Shown: positions 1 through 7,338 of the stretch, in pieces
Layout of the letters: each line of letters opens with the position of its first letter
How positions within the stretch are numbered: the first letter of the stretch is position 1
NCBI GenBank assembly: GCA_050731755.1
Contig: JBOHPP010000218.1
Coordinates: forward strand, 1-25,264
Direction: 5' to 3'
DNA length: 25,264 nt
Source: JBOHPP01 sp050731755
GTDB lineage: Bacteria; Methylomirabilota; Methylomirabilia; Rokubacteriales; CSP1-6
Translations under genes and position numbers: made by a program
The notes under the pieces: model-generated
What the model was told of the DNA's origin: nothing
The model's input: the letters and a program-made list of their open reading frames with translations, nothing else
The model's database searches: none

Positions 1-292
1 GAAATACCGCTTGGACCGAGCGGCGATAGCGCACGAAGTCGGCCCGCCCGAATGTCTGAACCGCCTTGCCGTCGAAGAGCAGGGAGCCGGCGGTGGGGCG
101 TTCCAGAAGCAAAAGGAGCTTGGCCAGGGTGGTCTTGCCGGACCCCGACTCTCCGACGATACCCAGGGTTTCACCCTCGGCCACCTCGACGCTGACCCCG
201 TCCACCGCCTTGATCCAATCGCGCACTCGGCCCAGCGTGAAGCCACCGGTCACCGGGAAGTACTTTTTCAGCGCGATTCCCTGCAAGCTCAT
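1..292 (-). CDS. dppF: Peptide-type ABC transporter ATP-binding protein (DppF/OppF class), C-terminus beyond window
   Basis: The first 97 codons are in the window; the gene runs off its low-coordinate edge. The product would be the second ATPase of a dipeptide/oligopeptide/opine-type importer, powering uptake at the inner membrane. Visible are a KAVDGVSVEVAEGETLGIVGE stretch typical of the F subunit and a complete Walker A, GESGSGKT, at about residues 47-54. Signature, Walker B and the oligopeptide C-terminal extension lie outside. The ATG at 292 follows the stop of the D-subunit gene by 27 bases, so the two ATPases are cotranscribed. A modest GAGG precedes it. Choice between Dpp, Opp, nickel and opine families is not possible; the assignment as an F-type ATPase is firm. 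Confidence 0.9.
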   Translation of the reverse strand, partial: MSLQGIALKKYFPVTGGFTLGRVRDWIKAVDGVSVEVAEGETLGIVGESGSGKTTLAKLLLLLERPTAGSLLFDGKAVQTFGRADFVRYRRSVQAVF

Positions 293-319
293 CGCGGCCT
301 CAGGCGCTAGTTCCGTGTC

Positions 320-1324
320 TCACACGTGAGCGGCCGATGCCGCCCAGCAGTGCGCCACGTGGCCGCTGGCCAGGGGAACGCTCGGAGGGTACGTCTCCTC
401 GCAAATCGGTTGCCGCTCCGGACACCGGGGCGCGAAGGGGCAGCCCCGCGGAAGCTGCGCCAGGTCCGGAGGGTGGCCGCCGATCTCGACCAGCCGTTGA
501 CGTTTCAGCTCGACGTCGGGCAGGCAGCGCAGGAGCGCCTGGGTGTAGGGATGACCGGGGTGGTTGAATATCTGGAGTGTGCTCCCCATCTCCACGATCC
601 TGCCGGCGTACATCACGGCCACCCGGTCGGCGTTGGCCGCCACGATGCCGAAATCGTGAGTGACCAGGATGATGGCCACGCCGGTCGCCCGCTGCACGTC
701 CTTGAGCAGCTCGAGGTACTGGGCCTGGATGGTCACGTCCAGCGACGTCGTGGGCTCGTCCGCGACGAGCAGGCGGGGCGCACACGACATGGCGATGGCG
801 CTCGACACCCGCTGCCGCATCCCGCCGCTGAGCTGATGCTGATAGTGGCGCAATCGCGTGTCGGCGCCGGGGATGCGGAGCCGGGCCAGCGCGTCCAGCA
901 CCCGTTCGCGCAACCGGGTGCCGCGCAGGCCCTGATGGAGGCGGACTACCTCGCCCACCTGCGTGCCGATCGTCAGCGCGGGGTTGAGGGAGGTCATGGG
1001 GTCCTGCAGCACCATGGCAATCTGCTTACCGCGCACGCGCCGCATCTCGGCCGGCGACTTCTGCAGAAGATCTTCGCCATCGAGGAGCACGCGGCCGCCG
1101 ACGATGCGGCCGGCCGGCTCGGGGACCAGCCGGACGAGGGAGAGGCAGGTCACCGACTTGCCCGAGCCCGATTCCCCGACGAGGGCGAGCGTCTCGCCGG
1201 CCTGCAGGGTGAAGCTCACCCCGTCCACCGCTTTGACGATGCCCCGGCGGGCGAAGAAATACGTCTTGAGATCTTCCACTACCAGCAACGGCGAGGCGTC
1301 CCGCATGTCCTCGCGGCTCAGCAT
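320..1324 (-). CDS. dppD: Peptide-type ABC transporter ATP-binding protein (DppD/OppD class)
   Basis: Full-length 334-residue ATPase of a family-5 peptide importer. Walker A GESGSGKS lies at 50-57, signature LSGGMRQR at 165-172, Walker B LLVADEP at 185-191, SLD D-loop at 194-196 and switch His223. The oligopeptide-ABC C-terminal extension carries four cysteines (295, 301, 308, 326) in a CPFAPRC-x6-C arrangement. In some D-type ATPases such cysteines hold an iron-sulfur cluster; that is family knowledge, not shown here. The ATG at 1324 is supported by GGGAGG eight bases upstream. It is followed by the F-type ATPase and is separated from its presumed permeases (3687-5541) by a Rieske gene and an SMP-30 gene. 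The substrate is unknown. Confidence 0.95.
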   Translation of the reverse strand: MLSREDMRDASPLLVVEDLKTYFFARRGIVKAVDGVSFTLQAGETLALVGESGSGKSVTCLSLVRLVPEPAGRIVGGRVLLDGEDLLQKSPAEMRRVRGKQIAMVLQDPMTSLNPALTIGTQVGEVVRLHQGLRGTRLRERVLDALARLRIPGADTRLRHYQHQLSGGMRQRVSSAIAMSCAPRLLVADEPTTSLDVTIQAQYLELLKDVQRATGVAIILVTHDFGIVAANADRVAVMYAGRIVEMGSTLQIFNHPGHPYTQALLRCLPDVELKRQRLVEIGGHPPDLAQLPRGCPFAPRCPERQPICEETYPPSVPLASGHVAHCWAASAAHV

Positions 1325-1362
1325 GGCGTCTGCCTCCCGGGCTCCCGCTGGCTCGACGGGAA

Positions 1363-1375
1363 CGGTATCATACCG
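1363..1375. promoter_or_regulatory. Palindrome CGGTA-TCA-TACCG with back-to-back -10-like hexamers
   Basis: The 59-base gap between the divergent ATPase gene (start 1324) and Rieske gene (start 1384) contains a perfect 5-base inverted repeat with a 3-base centre. It reads TATCAT on the plus strand (1366-1371) and TATGAT on the minus strand, both close to a sigma70 -10 box. No convincing -35 box stands 16-18 bases upstream on either strand. It may be a shared promoter core, a regulator site, or both. A plus-strand start about 7 bases after TATCAT would leave only a few bases before the Rieske ATG. Confidence 0.35.
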
Positions 1376-1383
1376 GACCGACC

Positions 1384-2625
1384 ATGCTCAGCGCGGAAGA
1401 CAACGAGGTTCTGACTCGCGTCGGCCGCGGGACGCGCCTGGGCGAGCTGATGCGGCGCTACTGGCAACCCATCGCGGCCGAGGCGCAGCTCGACGAGAGC
1501 CCGACGAAGGCCGTGCGTCTCATGGGCGAGGACCTCGTCCTTTATAAGGACACCCGGGGAAGGTATGGCCTGATCGACCGTCATTGCGCCCACCGCCGGG
1601 CCGACCTCTCGTGCGGCATCGTCGAAGAGCAGGGTCTGCGCTGCCATTACCACGGCTGGCTGTACGACGCGACCGGCCGGTGCCTCCAGCAGCCCTTCGA
1701 GGAAATCGCCCATCCCGAGGCCCGGTTCAAGGACAAGATCAGGCTCACGGCCTACCCGGTGGAGGCGAAGGCCGGCCTCCTCTGGGCCTATCTGGGACCG
1801 GATCCCGCGCCTTTGATTCCCGACTGGGACCTGTTCCACGAGCAGGGCTACAAGCAGATCGTGTTCGTCGAAATCCCGTGCAACTGGTTTCAGGGCCAGG
1901 AGAACTCCATCGACCCGATCCACTTCGAATGGCTCCACTCCAACTGGTCGTCCGCCGTGCGTGGCGAGGCCGGGGCCCGGGCGCCCAGGCATCTCAAGAT
2001 CGGATTCACCGAATTCGACTGGGGCTTCGTCTACCGGCGGGTGCGGGAGGACACGACCGAGGACGACGAGCTGTGGACGGTCGGCAGAGTCTGCCTCTGG
2101 CCGAACTGCCTCTATACCGGGAAATTCGAGTGGCGGGTGCCGATCGACGACGAGAACACGCTCCACGTTGCCTGGTTCAACGACCCCGTGCCCGGGCCCG
2201 AGCCCTTCGAGCAGGAACGGATTCCCTACTGGTACGGCCTACTCACCGACCCGCAGACCGGGCGCTGGATCACGACACACGTCATGAACCAGGACTTCGT
2301 CGCCTGGGTTGGCCAGGGACGGATCGCCGATCGGACTCAGGAGCACCTGGGCGAGAGCGACCGCGGCGTCATCCTGTTGCGCAAGCGAATGCTCGAAGAG
2401 GCCGCGGTCGTCGCCCGCGGTGGCGAGCCCAAAGCCGTCATCCGGGATCCCGTCAGGAACCGGAAGCTGGCCCTGCCTCGGGTCCGCCGCGGACGCGCCG
2501 CTCGTTCCATCGCCATGCAACCGGACGGACCGCCCCGCATGCTGTGGCACGCCGGCCAGCCGCGAGAGATCACCGAGGAGATCCAGCGCATCTGGGCCGA
2601 GCGCAGCGGAGCGGGCCGGCAGTAG
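1384..2625 (+). CDS. Rieske non-heme iron oxygenase, alpha subunit (phthalate/phenoxybenzoate dioxygenase-like)
   Basis: A 413-residue terminal oxygenase of the homo-oligomeric Rieske class, which uses O2 and reductase-supplied electrons to hydroxylate or O/N-dealkylate small, often aromatic, substrates. The Rieske [2Fe-2S] ligands are Cys68/His70 and Cys87/His90 (CAH ... CHYHGW). The mononuclear iron site shows IDPIHFEWLH with His180 and His185, and Asp304 in MNQDF is the likely carboxylate ligand. The closing block QGRIADRTQEHLGESDRG (about 311-328) is typical of the phthalate/vanillate branch. MLSAEDNEVLTRVG matches the usual N-terminus, so ATG 1384 is kept although no ribosome binding site precedes it. 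No reductase gene lies nearby. The gene stands alone, inserted between the halves of a peptide-type transporter. Its substrate cannot be assigned. Confidence 0.93.
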   Translation: MLSAEDNEVLTRVGRGTRLGELMRRYWQPIAAEAQLDESPTKAVRLMGEDLVLYKDTRGRYGLIDRHCAHRRADLSCGIVEEQGLRCHYHGWLYDATGRCLQQPFEEIAHPEARFKDKIRLTAYPVEAKAGLLWAYLGPDPAPLIPDWDLFHEQGYKQIVFVEIPCNWFQGQENSIDPIHFEWLHSNWSSAVRGEAGARAPRHLKIGFTEFDWGFVYRRVREDTTEDDELWTVGRVCLWPNCLYTGKFEWRVPIDDENTLHVAWFNDPVPGPEPFEQERIPYWYGLLTDPQTGRWITTHVMNQDFVAWVGQGRIADRTQEHLGESDRGVILLRKRMLEEAAVVARGGEPKAVIRDPVRNRKLALPRVRRGRAARSIAMQPDGPPRMLWHAGQPREITEEIQRIWAERSGAGRQ

Positions 2626-2663
2626 GCAGGGCGATTGGCCACACTCGTCGCCCATCGGCGCGG

Positions 2664-2684
2664 CCTTCGCCTATTGGCCGAAGG
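2664..2684. terminator. Possible weak bidirectional terminator hairpin
   Basis: CCTTCG (2664-2669) can pair with CGAAGG (2679-2684) around a 9-base loop, and an overlapping CGGCC/GGCCG pairing (2661-2665/2676-2680) is an alternative. It lies in the 73-base gap between two convergent genes. Only TTT follows on the plus strand, so a factor-independent terminator is plausible but weak. Confidence 0.3.
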
Positions 2685-2698
2685 TTTAGTAATCACTC

Positions 2699-3619
2699 CT
2701 ACTTCCCAGGCCGGTCCGGCCCCTGGGAGAGCATTCGCAGCCGATAGAGGCCTTCTCGGGCGGTGATGTAGAGCGTCCGCTTGTCAGGCCCGGCAAAGGC
2801 CACGTTGCTGGGTTTTCGAGGCACCGCGATCGTGCCGAGATAGATGCCGCTGACGTCGAACACCTGAATGCCAGTGACGGTGGCGACGTACAGTCTGCCC
2901 TTGCTGTCAAGGGCCATCCCATCAGCGACGCTCGGCTTCCCCTCGGGAATGCCCTGCAAGCGCGCAAAGGGGCGCTTGTTTATGGCGCTGCCGTCGGCCT
3001 GTATGTCAAACGCGAAGACGATGTCGCCGAGCGTATCGGCAACCATCAGCATCGTCTCGTCCTGCGTCAGGGTGAGGCCATTAGGTCGCCGAATCTCGTC
3101 TGACACGAGCAGCACGTGTCCATTGGGCCGGATGTAGTGGACGAAGGTCTTTCCCCGGTGGCCGCGTGGTCCGGGATCGGTGACGTAGATGCCGCCGTGT
3201 CGATCCACGATCAAGTCATTTGGCCTCAGGAATGCCTGGCGCCTGGCCGCTTGTGCTGCCACTGCTATGACGGATCCGCGGCTATCGATTCGGATGATGC
3301 GCTTGCCCTCGCCCTCAGCCGCCAGCAAGTTGCCTCTTCGATCGAACGCGAGGCCGTTCGCCGCGGCGGTATTTTCGCGAAACACGTGGATAGCGCCCGA
3401 TGAGTCCAGGCGGTACATCACATTCGCCAGGATGTCCGTGAAGTACAGGCCTCCGTCCGATGTGCCGACCGGACCTTCGGTGAACTGGAAGCCTTCCTTC
3501 ACCAACTCGACTGTTGCGCCGGCGGCCACGACCCCCGGAATGCTCGACGCGCGATCCTGGGCGACAGCCTCGACAGCAAGAAGCAGCGCTAGGACGAGAA
3601 CCACCGTCGAACGAAGCAT
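2699..3619 (-). CDS. Exported SMP-30/gluconolactonase-like beta-propeller protein
   Basis: A 306-residue six-bladed-propeller protein of the SMP-30/gluconolactonase/LRE family, which are divalent-metal lactone or ester hydrolases. A signal peptide (MLRSTVVLVLALLLAVEAVA, cleavage near 20) sends it across the membrane. Metal-ligand candidates fit the family: Glu48 in FTEGPVG, Asn134 in RPNDL, Asn180 in RPNGL and Asp233 in VADGMALD. The ATG at 3619 is chosen because AGAGG stands just upstream and the signal peptide begins there; longer in-frame starts would run into the permease gene. It follows the DppC-like gene by 67 bases and may be its last cotranscribed partner. Base composition looks lower in GC than its neighbours (three lines counted by eye at 55-62 percent), hinting at later acquisition. 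The substrate is unknown. Confidence 0.87.
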   Translation of the reverse strand: MLRSTVVLVLALLLAVEAVAQDRASSIPGVVAAGATVELVKEGFQFTEGPVGTSDGGLYFTDILANVMYRLDSSGAIHVFRENTAAANGLAFDRRGNLLAAEGEGKRIIRIDSRGSVIAVAAQAARRQAFLRPNDLIVDRHGGIYVTDPGPRGHRGKTFVHYIRPNGHVLLVSDEIRRPNGLTLTQDETMLMVADTLGDIVFAFDIQADGSAINKRPFARLQGIPEGKPSVADGMALDSKGRLYVATVTGIQVFDVSGIYLGTIAVPRKPSNVAFAGPDKRTLYITAREGLYRLRMLSQGPDRPGK

Positions 3620-3686
3620 GGGGGCCTCTTTAATTCTCGGCGTCAGTGGACTGCCTGAACGTTTGGGGTCAGCGGCGCGCGAAGGC

Positions 3687-4574
3687 TTATCCGCGAGGCT
3701 CGGCGCCGGCAACGGCGGCGCCCGGAGCCCGAGCGTCGTCGCCGGCGTAGCCCGCCGGCTCGACTGCCGGCGATTCCAACACCGTGGCCCGGCCGCCGAC
3801 TTGCCGCAGCTTGGGGTCCAGGTGGTCGCGCAGCCAGTCCCCCATGAGATTGACGGCGAGCACGGTGAGGAGCATGGCCAGGCCGGGAAACAGCGACATC
3901 CACCAGGCGGTGGCCAGGAACCCTCGGCCGTCGGCGATCATCAGGCCCCAGGCCGGGTTGGGCGGTGGCACGCCGACGCCCAGGAAGCTCAGCGTCCCTT
4001 CCAGAAGGATCACGTAGCCCACCTGCAGCGTGGAGATGACGAGCAGGGTCGGGACCACGTTGGGGAAGATGTGGCGCGAGATGATCCAGGCGCTCGACCG
4101 TCCGGCCACCACCGCCAGCGCCACGAAGTCATGCACCTTGATGGCCAGCGTCTCGCCGCGGATCTGCCGGGCGAAGCGCGGCCAGAGCAGCAGCGCGATC
4201 ACCAGGACGACGTTGCGAAAGCTCGGCTCCGACACGGCGACCATCACCACCGCGATCAGGATGATCGGCAACGAGAGCCCGATGTCCGTCAGCCGCATGA
4301 GGACGGCGTCGGTGAATCCGCCTCGATACCCGGAGATCAGGCCCAGCAAGGTCCCCAGTGTCCCCGCCACGCCGATGGCGACGAGCGAGACGACGAGCGA
4401 GATCCGGCTGCCCCAGATGATCCGGCTCAGCACGTCGCGCCCGAAGCGATCGGTCCCCAGCGGATGGTCCCAGTCGCCGTGCTCCATCCACACCGGCGGG
4501 ATCAATTTCCGCGAAATGTCGCCGTCGGTGGGACTGTGAGGGGACAGGTAGGGCGCGAACAGCGCGGTCACCAC
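3687..4574 (-). CDS. dppC: Peptide-type ABC transporter permease (DppC class)
   Basis: Inner-membrane permease of the BPD_transp_1 family, partner of the preceding DppB-like protein. From the GTG at 4574 it shows the DppC hallmark HPLGTDRFGRDVLSRIIWGS at 39-57 and an EAA-type cytoplasmic loop at about 154-172 that docks the ATPase. About five further hydrophobic segments follow. The closing block is GDWLRDHLDPKLR, then an unusual 30-residue Ala/Gly-rich tail. The start is uncertain. The frame stays open upstream and adds RLRLPWFPGLILGAL, which would complete the first membrane segment, but that stretch has no ATG, GTG or TTG. The only rare option I see is ATT at 4631, overlapping the end of dppB by 14 bases. 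GTG 4574 would give a clipped first segment. Confidence 0.9.
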   Translation of the reverse strand: MVTALFAPYLSPHSPTDGDISRKLIPPVWMEHGDWDHPLGTDRFGRDVLSRIIWGSRISLVVSLVAIGVAGTLGTLLGLISGYRGGFTDAVLMRLTDIGLSLPIILIAVVMVAVSEPSFRNVVLVIALLLWPRFARQIRGETLAIKVHDFVALAVVAGRSSAWIISRHIFPNVVPTLLVISTLQVGYVILLEGTLSFLGVGVPPPNPAWGLMIADGRGFLATAWWMSLFPGLAMLLTVLAVNLMGDWLRDHLDPKLRQVGGRATVLESPAVEPAGYAGDDARAPGAAVAGAEPRG

Positions 4575-4617
4575 CAGTGCGCCGAGGATCAGGCCGGGGA
4601 ACCAGGGCAGCCGTAGC

Positions 4618-5541
4618 CTAGCGCGTGTAATGCCGGATCCTCGGGTTGAGGTAGCTGTACAACAGATCCACCATCAGATTTCCCATTAGGTAGAGGGCGC
4701 TGAGCACCAGCACGCCCGCCTGCACGATGGGGTAGTCGCGGGTGGTGATGGATTCCAGAATCAGTCGGCCCAGGCCCGGCCAGGCGAAGACCGTCTCGGT
4801 GACCACCGCGCCGCCCAGGAACTGGACGAAGAGCAACACGGCGAACGTGACGACCGGCAGCAGCGCGTTCCTCAAGCCGTGCTTCCAGAGGACCACCTGC
4901 TCGTGCAACCCCTTGAGTCGCGCGAACTTGATGTAGTCCGAGCCCAGCACCTCCAGCATGCTCGAGCGCGTCAGGCGCAGGATGGCGGCGGAAGTGAAAT
5001 AGCCCAGCGTGAAGGCGGGAAGGATCAGGTGCAGCACACCGCCCCGGCCGCCGGCGGGCAACACCCCCAGCAGGACGCCGAAGAACAGGATGAGCATCAG
5101 CCCCAGCCAGAACGTGGGCATCGACTGGCCGAGCACGGCGAACACCCGCGCCGCGCTGTCCATCGGCCCGCCCCGGCGCACGGCGGAGTACATGCCGAGC
5201 GGGACGCCGATGAGGACGCTGAGGAACATGGCCACGAACCCCAACTCGGCCGTGGCGGGCAGCCGCTCCCAGATGTGCTCGGTGACCGGCCGCCGGGTGA
5301 GGATCGAGTTCCCGAAGTCGCCCAGCGCGATGTTCTTCACGTAGATGCCGTACTGGATGGGGAGCGGCCGATCGAGGCCCAGGTGGCGTGTCAGGATTTC
5401 CTGATCACGCTCGGTGGCGTTGACGTCCAGCAGCAAGTAGACGGGATTACCCGACAAGCGCGTGAGCACGAAGACGATGCTGACCACGACGAGCATGCTC
5501 AGCACCGTCTGCAGCACGCGGCCGATCAGGTACCGCCACAT
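4618..5541 (-). CDS. dppB: Peptide-type ABC transporter permease (DppB class)
   Basis: A 307-residue inner-membrane permease, family-typical length for DppB/OppB. The N-terminal segment MWRYLIGRVLQTVLSMLVVV is followed by the large periplasmic region (about 30-100) and five more membrane segments. The EAA loop ARLKGLHEQVVLWKHGLRN lies at 207-225 and contacts the ATPase. VTETVFAWPGLGRL at 247-260 is a near-invariant block of the family. It starts four bases after the stop of the substrate-binding-protein gene, so the two are translationally coupled, and the DppC-type permease frame begins at or before its stop. Family is certain; the transported compound is not. Confidence 0.95.
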   Translation of the reverse strand: MWRYLIGRVLQTVLSMLVVVSIVFVLTRLSGNPVYLLLDVNATERDQEILTRHLGLDRPLPIQYGIYVKNIALGDFGNSILTRRPVTEHIWERLPATAELGFVAMFLSVLIGVPLGMYSAVRRGGPMDSAARVFAVLGQSMPTFWLGLMLILFFGVLLGVLPAGGRGGVLHLILPAFTLGYFTSAAILRLTRSSMLEVLGSDYIKFARLKGLHEQVVLWKHGLRNALLPVVTFAVLLFVQFLGGAVVTETVFAWPGLGRLILESITTRDYPIVQAGVLVLSALYLMGNLMVDLLYSYLNPRIRHYTR

Positions 5542-5545
5542 CCCG

Positions 5546-7150
5546 CTATTTCCGCGTCACGTACTCCCAGTTGTGGATCCCCATGTGGCCGGGGATCAAC
5601 GGCCACTCACCCACCTTCGGCCCCACGCCGACGATCGAGTGCGTCGCCGCGATGCTAACGGCTGGAAAGTACTCGTAGAGCCACGGCCCCATTTCCTCGC
5701 GCATGATCCGCGTTCGCTCCGCGGCGCTCGGCTCCGTCCCCAGGCGCTCGATATATCCATCGAGCTTCGGATGCTCGACCAGCAGATGCACGGCCGACTT
5801 GGTGTGCGCGATGCGCTGGAACAGCTCCCAGGGCTCCGGGGCGATGATGGGCCCGGCGTAGGCCAGCGCCACCCCCGCGTACGACCGCGCCCGGAAATCG
5901 GCCGCGAACACGGCGCGGTCCACGGGACGGCGCTTGACCTTGAGGCCGATCTTCTCCCAGTACGTCGCCACGGCCTCACCCACATCGGGGAGAAATCCTC
6001 TCCCTGGCCAGGCGGTCAGGTTCATCGTGACCTCGAAGCCGCTGGGATAGCCCGCCTCCGTCAGCAGGACCTTCGCCTTCGCCGGGTCGTAGGGGAGCGG
6101 CTCCAATAGGGCCTTCGTCGCCCACGGGTCCGTCGGGTAGTAGTTCACGGTCCCGACGGCGGCCCCCAACCCGCCCAGCACCTGCTGGACAATCGCTTTC
6201 TTGTCCACGGCCAGGTTGAGCGCCAAGCGCACCTTGCGCGCGCGCTCGGCGTCGGGCTGCGCCCAGGGCACCTTGGGGTCGTACGTCGGCTTCGTGGGCC
6301 ATTGCCCTCCGAGGATCACCCACACGGCCGCGACGTTGGGCATGGTGAGCGTCCGCATGCCCACCTTCTTCAACTCGTCCACGTACTCCCCGCCGATCTC
6401 GATGACGTCGACGCTCCCCGCCCGCAGCATGGCCATGCGGGTCGCCGGCTCGGGCACCTTCGTGAAGACCAGGCGCTTGAAGTGGGGCACCGCTCGCCAG
6501 TGGTTTTCCACCGCCTCGTAGACGATGCGATCGCCGCGGACATGCTCGACGAACTTCCAGGGACCGGTGCCGACCGGGTGGCGCTCCGCCGCGTCATCCC
6601 CTCCTGTCTCGATGTGTTTCTTGGACTGGATGTACGCCACGGAGGCGAACAGTCCGTGGGTGACCCGGTTGCCGAAAGTCACGAACGGCTTGTCGAAACG
6701 CACGCTGATGATGTGTGGGCCCTCGACCTCCATGCTCTTGATGAGCCGGAACTCCGGCGCCAGGGAGTTGGCGGAGCCCTCCTTGGCGATGGAGGCGAAG
6801 GTGAACCTGACATCCTCCGCCGTGACCTCGCCGCGGCCAGCGTGGAACTGGACGCCCTTGCGTAAGTGGAATCGCCAGGTGCGGCCGCCATCCAGGACCT
6901 GCCAGCGCTCCGCCAGCAGGGGAATCAATTCGCCGGTCTTGGGATCGCGACTGAGCAGGCTTTCGTACAGAGGCTTGAGGACCACGTCCTCGGCCCCGAC
7001 GTACAGACTGGGGAGCCAGCGCTCGTTGCCGAAGGTCGCCACCGCGACCGTCAGCGTACCTTCTGGGCGGGCTGCCTCACCCGGCGCCACGGCGAGGGCT
7101 GAGAGCAGTGTGGTTACGATCGATAGGACGATCCCCAGCGGTCGCTTCAT
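5546..7150 (-). CDS. ABC transporter substrate-binding protein, family 5 (peptide/opine type)
   Basis: A 534-residue periplasmic binding protein that captures the ligand for the DppB/DppC permeases. A Sec signal peptide (MKRPLGIVLSIVTTLLSALA, ending at the AARPEG region) has no lipobox cysteine. Family-5 landmarks include LAERWQVLDGGRTWRFHLRK, the VTAEDVRFTF block, GTGPWKFVEHVRGDRIVYEA and the NLAVDKKAIVQQVLGG segment. ATG 7150 is preferred because GGAGG stands eight bases upstream; a start at 7189 would place 13 unneeded residues before the signal peptide. It is first in the operon with dppB, dppC and the SMP-30-like gene, behind a candidate promoter at 7208-7236. A decayed relative lies at 9321-9832. 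Ligand unassigned. Confidence 0.94.
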   Translation of the reverse strand: MKRPLGIVLSIVTTLLSALAVAPGEAARPEGTLTVAVATFGNERWLPSLYVGAEDVVLKPLYESLLSRDPKTGELIPLLAERWQVLDGGRTWRFHLRKGVQFHAGRGEVTAEDVRFTFASIAKEGSANSLAPEFRLIKSMEVEGPHIISVRFDKPFVTFGNRVTHGLFASVAYIQSKKHIETGGDDAAERHPVGTGPWKFVEHVRGDRIVYEAVENHWRAVPHFKRLVFTKVPEPATRMAMLRAGSVDVIEIGGEYVDELKKVGMRTLTMPNVAAVWVILGGQWPTKPTYDPKVPWAQPDAERARKVRLALNLAVDKKAIVQQVLGGLGAAVGTVNYYPTDPWATKALLEPLPYDPAKAKVLLTEAGYPSGFEVTMNLTAWPGRGFLPDVGEAVATYWEKIGLKVKRRPVDRAVFAADFRARSYAGVALAYAGPIIAPEPWELFQRIAHTKSAVHLLVEHPKLDGYIERLGTEPSAAERTRIMREEMGPWLYEYFPAVSIAATHSIVGVGPKVGEWPLIPGHMGIHNWEYVTRK

Positions 7151-7207
7151 GACCGGTCCTCCTTCGTGCCTCGGAGGCAGGGCGTTCAACCAGGGACGAG
7201 TCCCCGG

Positions 7208-7236
7208 ATGCTACCCTCTGCCGCCGGGAAAGACAA
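7208..7236 (-). promoter_or_regulatory. Candidate sigma70 promoter for the transporter operon
   Basis: Read on the minus strand, TTGTCT (7236-7231) and TAGCAT (7213-7208) are separated by exactly 17 bases, each matching four of six consensus positions. A start near 7201 would leave a leader of about 50 bases before the ATG at 7150. No transcription data. Confidence 0.42.
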
Positions 7237-7270
7237 CACGCACCCGATGACCCGGCCGCCGCCGTTCCGT

Positions 7271-7299
7271 TTGCGGACGAGCCCGGCCGGCGCTATCGT
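7271..7299 (+). promoter_or_regulatory. Candidate sigma70 promoter for the ring-hydroxylating operon
   Basis: TTGCGG (7271-7276) and TATCGT (7294-7299) stand 17 bases apart. They would start transcription near 7306, about 30 bases before the chosen ATG at 7339. The match is moderate. Together with the minus-strand promoter this makes a compact divergent control region of 188 bases. Confidence 0.35.
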
Positions 7300-7338
7300 C
7301 GGCACGCCGCCCGCGGCAGTGCCGCGATGGAGGACCCG

